Assembly (NCBI GenBank): GCA_937890535.1
Contig: CALBXK010000313.1
Location: forward strand, 1 to 38,313
Direction of reading: 5' to 3'
Length of the DNA stretch: 38,313 nucleotides
Source: an uncultured Spartobacteria bacterium
GTDB lineage: Bacteria > Verrucomicrobiota > Verrucomicrobiia > Chthoniobacterales > Terrimicrobiaceae
The notes beneath the pieces were generated by a model, which saw only the letters and a list, made by a program, of their open reading frames with translations, ran no database searches and had not been told where the DNA came from. Shown in pieces: positions 36,116 through 38,313 of the stretch (positions are counted from its first letter, which is position 1; each line of letters begins with the position of its first letter). The position numbers and the translations under genes are program-made.

Positions 36116-37158
36116 GACGCCTTTCGATTGCTAGCTCGTTGCCGCAGTGAGTGACCGGCCCGGCCTCCCGCCGGTCGTCCTCTCACTGCTCCGTGCCAGA
36201 GGCAGGACAGCGCATCTTGAAGCGTCTGCCATCGCAGCCCGTGGGTGCGAAGGAAGCGCCGAAAATTCCCCGGCAAATACGACTTCATGTGACGACTCTC
36301 TTCGGCATGAAATGACAGGTAGCTGAGATTTTGCAGAAGGGAACAAAACTTCAGATAGCTGGCCTGATTGATTTTGGATGTTGGATGTTGGATGTTGGAT
36401 GGGTGGTCGGCTGCGGATTCCAGATCGTATGCCTCCATCTCTGCATTTGTTTCTCTTCCCCTTTGTGTCCTTTGCGTGAGATCCTCTTTAATGTTCTTCG
36501 GCGGAAGGTGAGGAACGGCAACGAGGCAAGTGAACACGGCACGATTCTTGGCCGCAATCCGCATCGAATATTCGAGATCCTCCCCCAGCATCCAAAAGTC
36601 CGTCCGATGCAAGGGTGTGGAGTCCAAGGCGGTTCGACTCACCAAAAAACAAGCCCCGGTGCACCAGCAAAATGGGAGCGGTTCGGCCCCCAGAAGCTTT
36701 CGTGCTTCGCCGGCAGTTCTGGCTTCCCGGATTTTCTGACGGGCCACTCGGTCCACCGGTTCTGGAAAAGCCCAGAGGTGTTCATCGGCACCTTCCAGCA
36801 AGGGGGCGATGGCCCCGGCTTGGCCGCGTTCCATCTCTTGCCAAAGAAGTCCAAGATCCGTCGCGGATATCACCACGTCATCATCAAGATACCAAAGCGC
36901 CTCAAGATCGGGAAATTGCACCAGCGCCTGCCGGGCGGCGTTGGCCCATCCAGCGCCAGGTCCGGGATTCGAAGGATCTTCTAGAACGACCGTTTCCCAG
37001 GGGGTCGCTCTCGCCAGCCCATGGGTGAGGCCGTCCGGCGCATGGTCCGAGATGACACATCCGGTCAAAGGCAGCTCAGAAGCCGCCAACCCCTTCAGCA
37101 AACGCCGCAACTCCGCCGGGCGCTTATGAGTAACAATGGCGGCGACGATGGAAGGCAT
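36112..37158 (-). CDS. Glycosyltransferase family 2 carrying a low-complexity insertion-like tract
   Basis: MPSIVAAIVTHKRPAELRRLLKGL, LWYLDDDVVISATDLG, FWMLGEDLEYSMRI. The tract EDLTQRTQRGRETNAEMEAYDLESAADHPSNIQHPTSKINQ sits between more protein-like sequences. Confidence 0.82.
   Translation of the reverse strand: MPSIVAAIVTHKRPAELRRLLKGLAASELPLTGCVISDHAPDGLTHGLARATPWETVVLEDPSNPGPGAGWANAARQALVQFPDLEALWYLDDDVVISATDLGLLWQEMERGQAGAIAPLLEGADEHLWAFPEPVDRVARQKIREARTAGEARKLLGAEPLPFCWCTGACFLVSRTALDSTPLHRTDFWMLGEDLEYSMRIAAKNRAVFTCLVAVPHLPPKNIKEDLTQRTQRGRETNAEMEAYDLESAADHPSNIQHPTSKINQASYLKFCSLLQNLSYLSFHAEESRHMKSYLPGNFRRFLRTHGLRWQTLQDALSCLWHGAVRGRPAGGRAGHSLRQRASNRKAS
36374..36401. repeat. Heptamer microsatellite (TTGGATG)x4 inside a glycosyltransferase ORF
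   Basis: Direct reading: ttggatg ttggatg ttggatg ttggatg, perfect for 28 bp. Confidence 0.95.
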
Positions 37159-37277
37159 GGGGGGAAGGGCGAAAAGCTAAAAAGCTGAAAAGCGAAAATA
37201 ATAAAGGTGGACGGAAGGGGAAACAATCTTCGGAATTGAGAAACTCCGTTATTCGGACCTTTCCGCTTTTTAGTGTA

Positions 37278-38153
37278 TCAGCTTTTCAGCATTTTCCACC
37301 GGCGAAGGGTCCAGTCGAGGGCCTCGTGGACCTCGCGGAGGGTGATGCCGGTGGCAGCGAGTTTGTCGCTGCTGAGGATACAGTTTGCACGTTTGACCCG
37401 GCCGGGTACGGCCAGAAAATCCTCTTCGCTGGGAAAAAACTGAAATTCCCGGTCGCAGAGTCCATGCTGGCGGAGGGCTTTCGCCACTTCGCTCGTACGA
37501 ATGGCCCCGGGGTTGGTCACATTGTAGATGCCGGGTGGAATGCGGCGTTCCAAGGATTCAATACAGGCGGCGGCAAATTCCTGAAGTTGGGAAATCGAAT
37601 TATTCACTTCCAAGAGCCGTTCATAGCGCATGAGTTTGGTCAGGTAATTTCGCTCGTGATCAAACTGATCAAAAGGAATCCGTAACCGCCAGATCGTACA
37701 GGTCGAACTGTCCGCCAACACGGTTTCGGCCATCGCCTTGGTTCGGCTATACCAACTGGCGTTCGGGTGGCTGAAGGCAAAGTTGGGAGCATCATTTTCG
37801 GTGAAAGGGGTTCCGTCCGGTCGAGATCCATCGTAAATACACCCGGACGAGACATGGCCGAAGGGAACCTTTTGGGCGGTTAAGACTTCTCCCAGCACAC
37901 AGGGGACGGTGGTGTTGGCCGTGAGCGTGAGACTCTTCTCCTGCTCCGTGGAATCAATATTAGGTCGGCCGGTGTAGCCGATGGCATTGATGACATAGCG
38001 AGGCTTCAGCGTCCCCACCATTCGGGCGACCGCATCCTTCGAGGTGGCATCCAGATCCTGGTGCGACGGAGCCGCAAAGACCAGACCCCGGGACTGCAAA
38101 TTGTTGGCAAAGGCCTGGCCGACATAGCCGTGGCCACCAAGAAGAAGAATCAT
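37278..38153 (-). CDS. NAD(P)-dependent sugar-nucleotide epimerase/reductase (dTDP-4-dehydrorhamnose reductase-like)
   Basis: MILLLGGHGYVGQAFANNL, YVINAIGYTGRPNIDSTE, VSSGCIYDG, SWYSRTKAMAETVL. Confidence 0.85.
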   Translation of the reverse strand: MILLLGGHGYVGQAFANNLQSRGLVFAAPSHQDLDATSKDAVARMVGTLKPRYVINAIGYTGRPNIDSTEQEKSLTLTANTTVPCVLGEVLTAQKVPFGHVSSGCIYDGSRPDGTPFTENDAPNFAFSHPNASWYSRTKAMAETVLADSSTCTIWRLRIPFDQFDHERNYLTKLMRYERLLEVNNSISQLQEFAAACIESLERRIPPGIYNVTNPGAIRTSEVAKALRQHGLCDREFQFFPSEEDFLAVPGRVKRANCILSSDKLAATGITLREVHEALDWTLRRWKMLKS

Positions 38154-38193
38154 GAAAAGAAAATGCTAGAAAGCGGACACGCTGAAAAGCTGA

Positions 38194-38313
38194 AAACCAG
38201 CGCGATAGCGCAGCCTGCAGTGGGTCACAAAATGTTTGGCCGGGAGGCAACCGGAGTGAAACCAGCGCGATAGCGCAGCCTGCAGTGGGTCACAAAATGT
38301 TTGGCCGGGAGGC
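38194..38313. repeat. 65-bp tandem direct repeat (1 full copy plus 55 bp of a second, running off the window)
   Basis: AAACCAGCGCGATAGCGCAGCCTGCAGTGGGTCACAAAATGTTTGGCCGGGAGGCAACCGGAGTG, repeated identically from 38259 for 55 bp to the window end. Confidence 0.95.

Noticed and set aside
36140-36190. Hairpin-like GCAGTGAG...CTCACTGC at the 3' end of the GT2 gene, possibly related to the 65-bp repeat
   Set aside because: Only short words agree (GCAGTG, GCCTCCCG). It is inside coding sequence, and I could not support real homology.
38194-38313. Possible CRISPR array
   Set aside because: The copies are contiguous with identical 65-bp units and no variable spacers, so this is a tandem repeat.
1-38313. 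rRNA and tRNA genes
   Set aside because: None recognised by eye. A tRNAscan-SE/Infernal run would be needed to exclude small RNA genes.

Overview
This 38.3-kb window reads as a chromosomal segment from a moderately GC-rich bacterium. The gene families (integron-type integrase, DUF4838, H-X9-DG pseudopilin, exosortase/EpsI) suggest Verrucomicrobiota or another PVC relative, but this is inference. Left to right: (i) a catabolic-looking locus at about 1-12.4 kb, with a LacI-type regulator, a TIM-barrel-like/HEAT protein, a class III aminotransferase, a minus-strand operon headed by a pseudopilin, and a DUF4838 protein; (ii) a DUF374 acyltransferase and a decayed integron at 13.5-15.1 kb, with a pyrimidine-dimer-glycosylase cassette and a broken integrase; (iii) a pyruvate dehydrogenase operon with a secreted SPOR-like gene inside it; (iv) L,D-transpeptidase, MsrA, cytidine deaminase and a polar amino acid ABC transporter operon carrying a perfect parS-like 16-mer; (v) folP-cdaA-(mini cdaR-like)-glmM, an SMR transporter, hisD and a VapBC-like pair; (vi) EpsI/exosortase and a glycosyltransferase cluster. 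The strongest leads are: a 29-bp dyad, inside a ~115-bp conserved promoter architecture, shared by two transcription units of the catabolic locus; an integron cassette whose boundaries reconstruct a perfect 9-bp attC arm pair; a parS-like site; a family of composite CTGAAA-type/hairpin intergenic repeats; and a 4x heptamer repeat in an insertion-like tract inside a glycosyltransferase ORF, which could be phase-variable. No rRNA, tRNA or CRISPR was recognised by eye.
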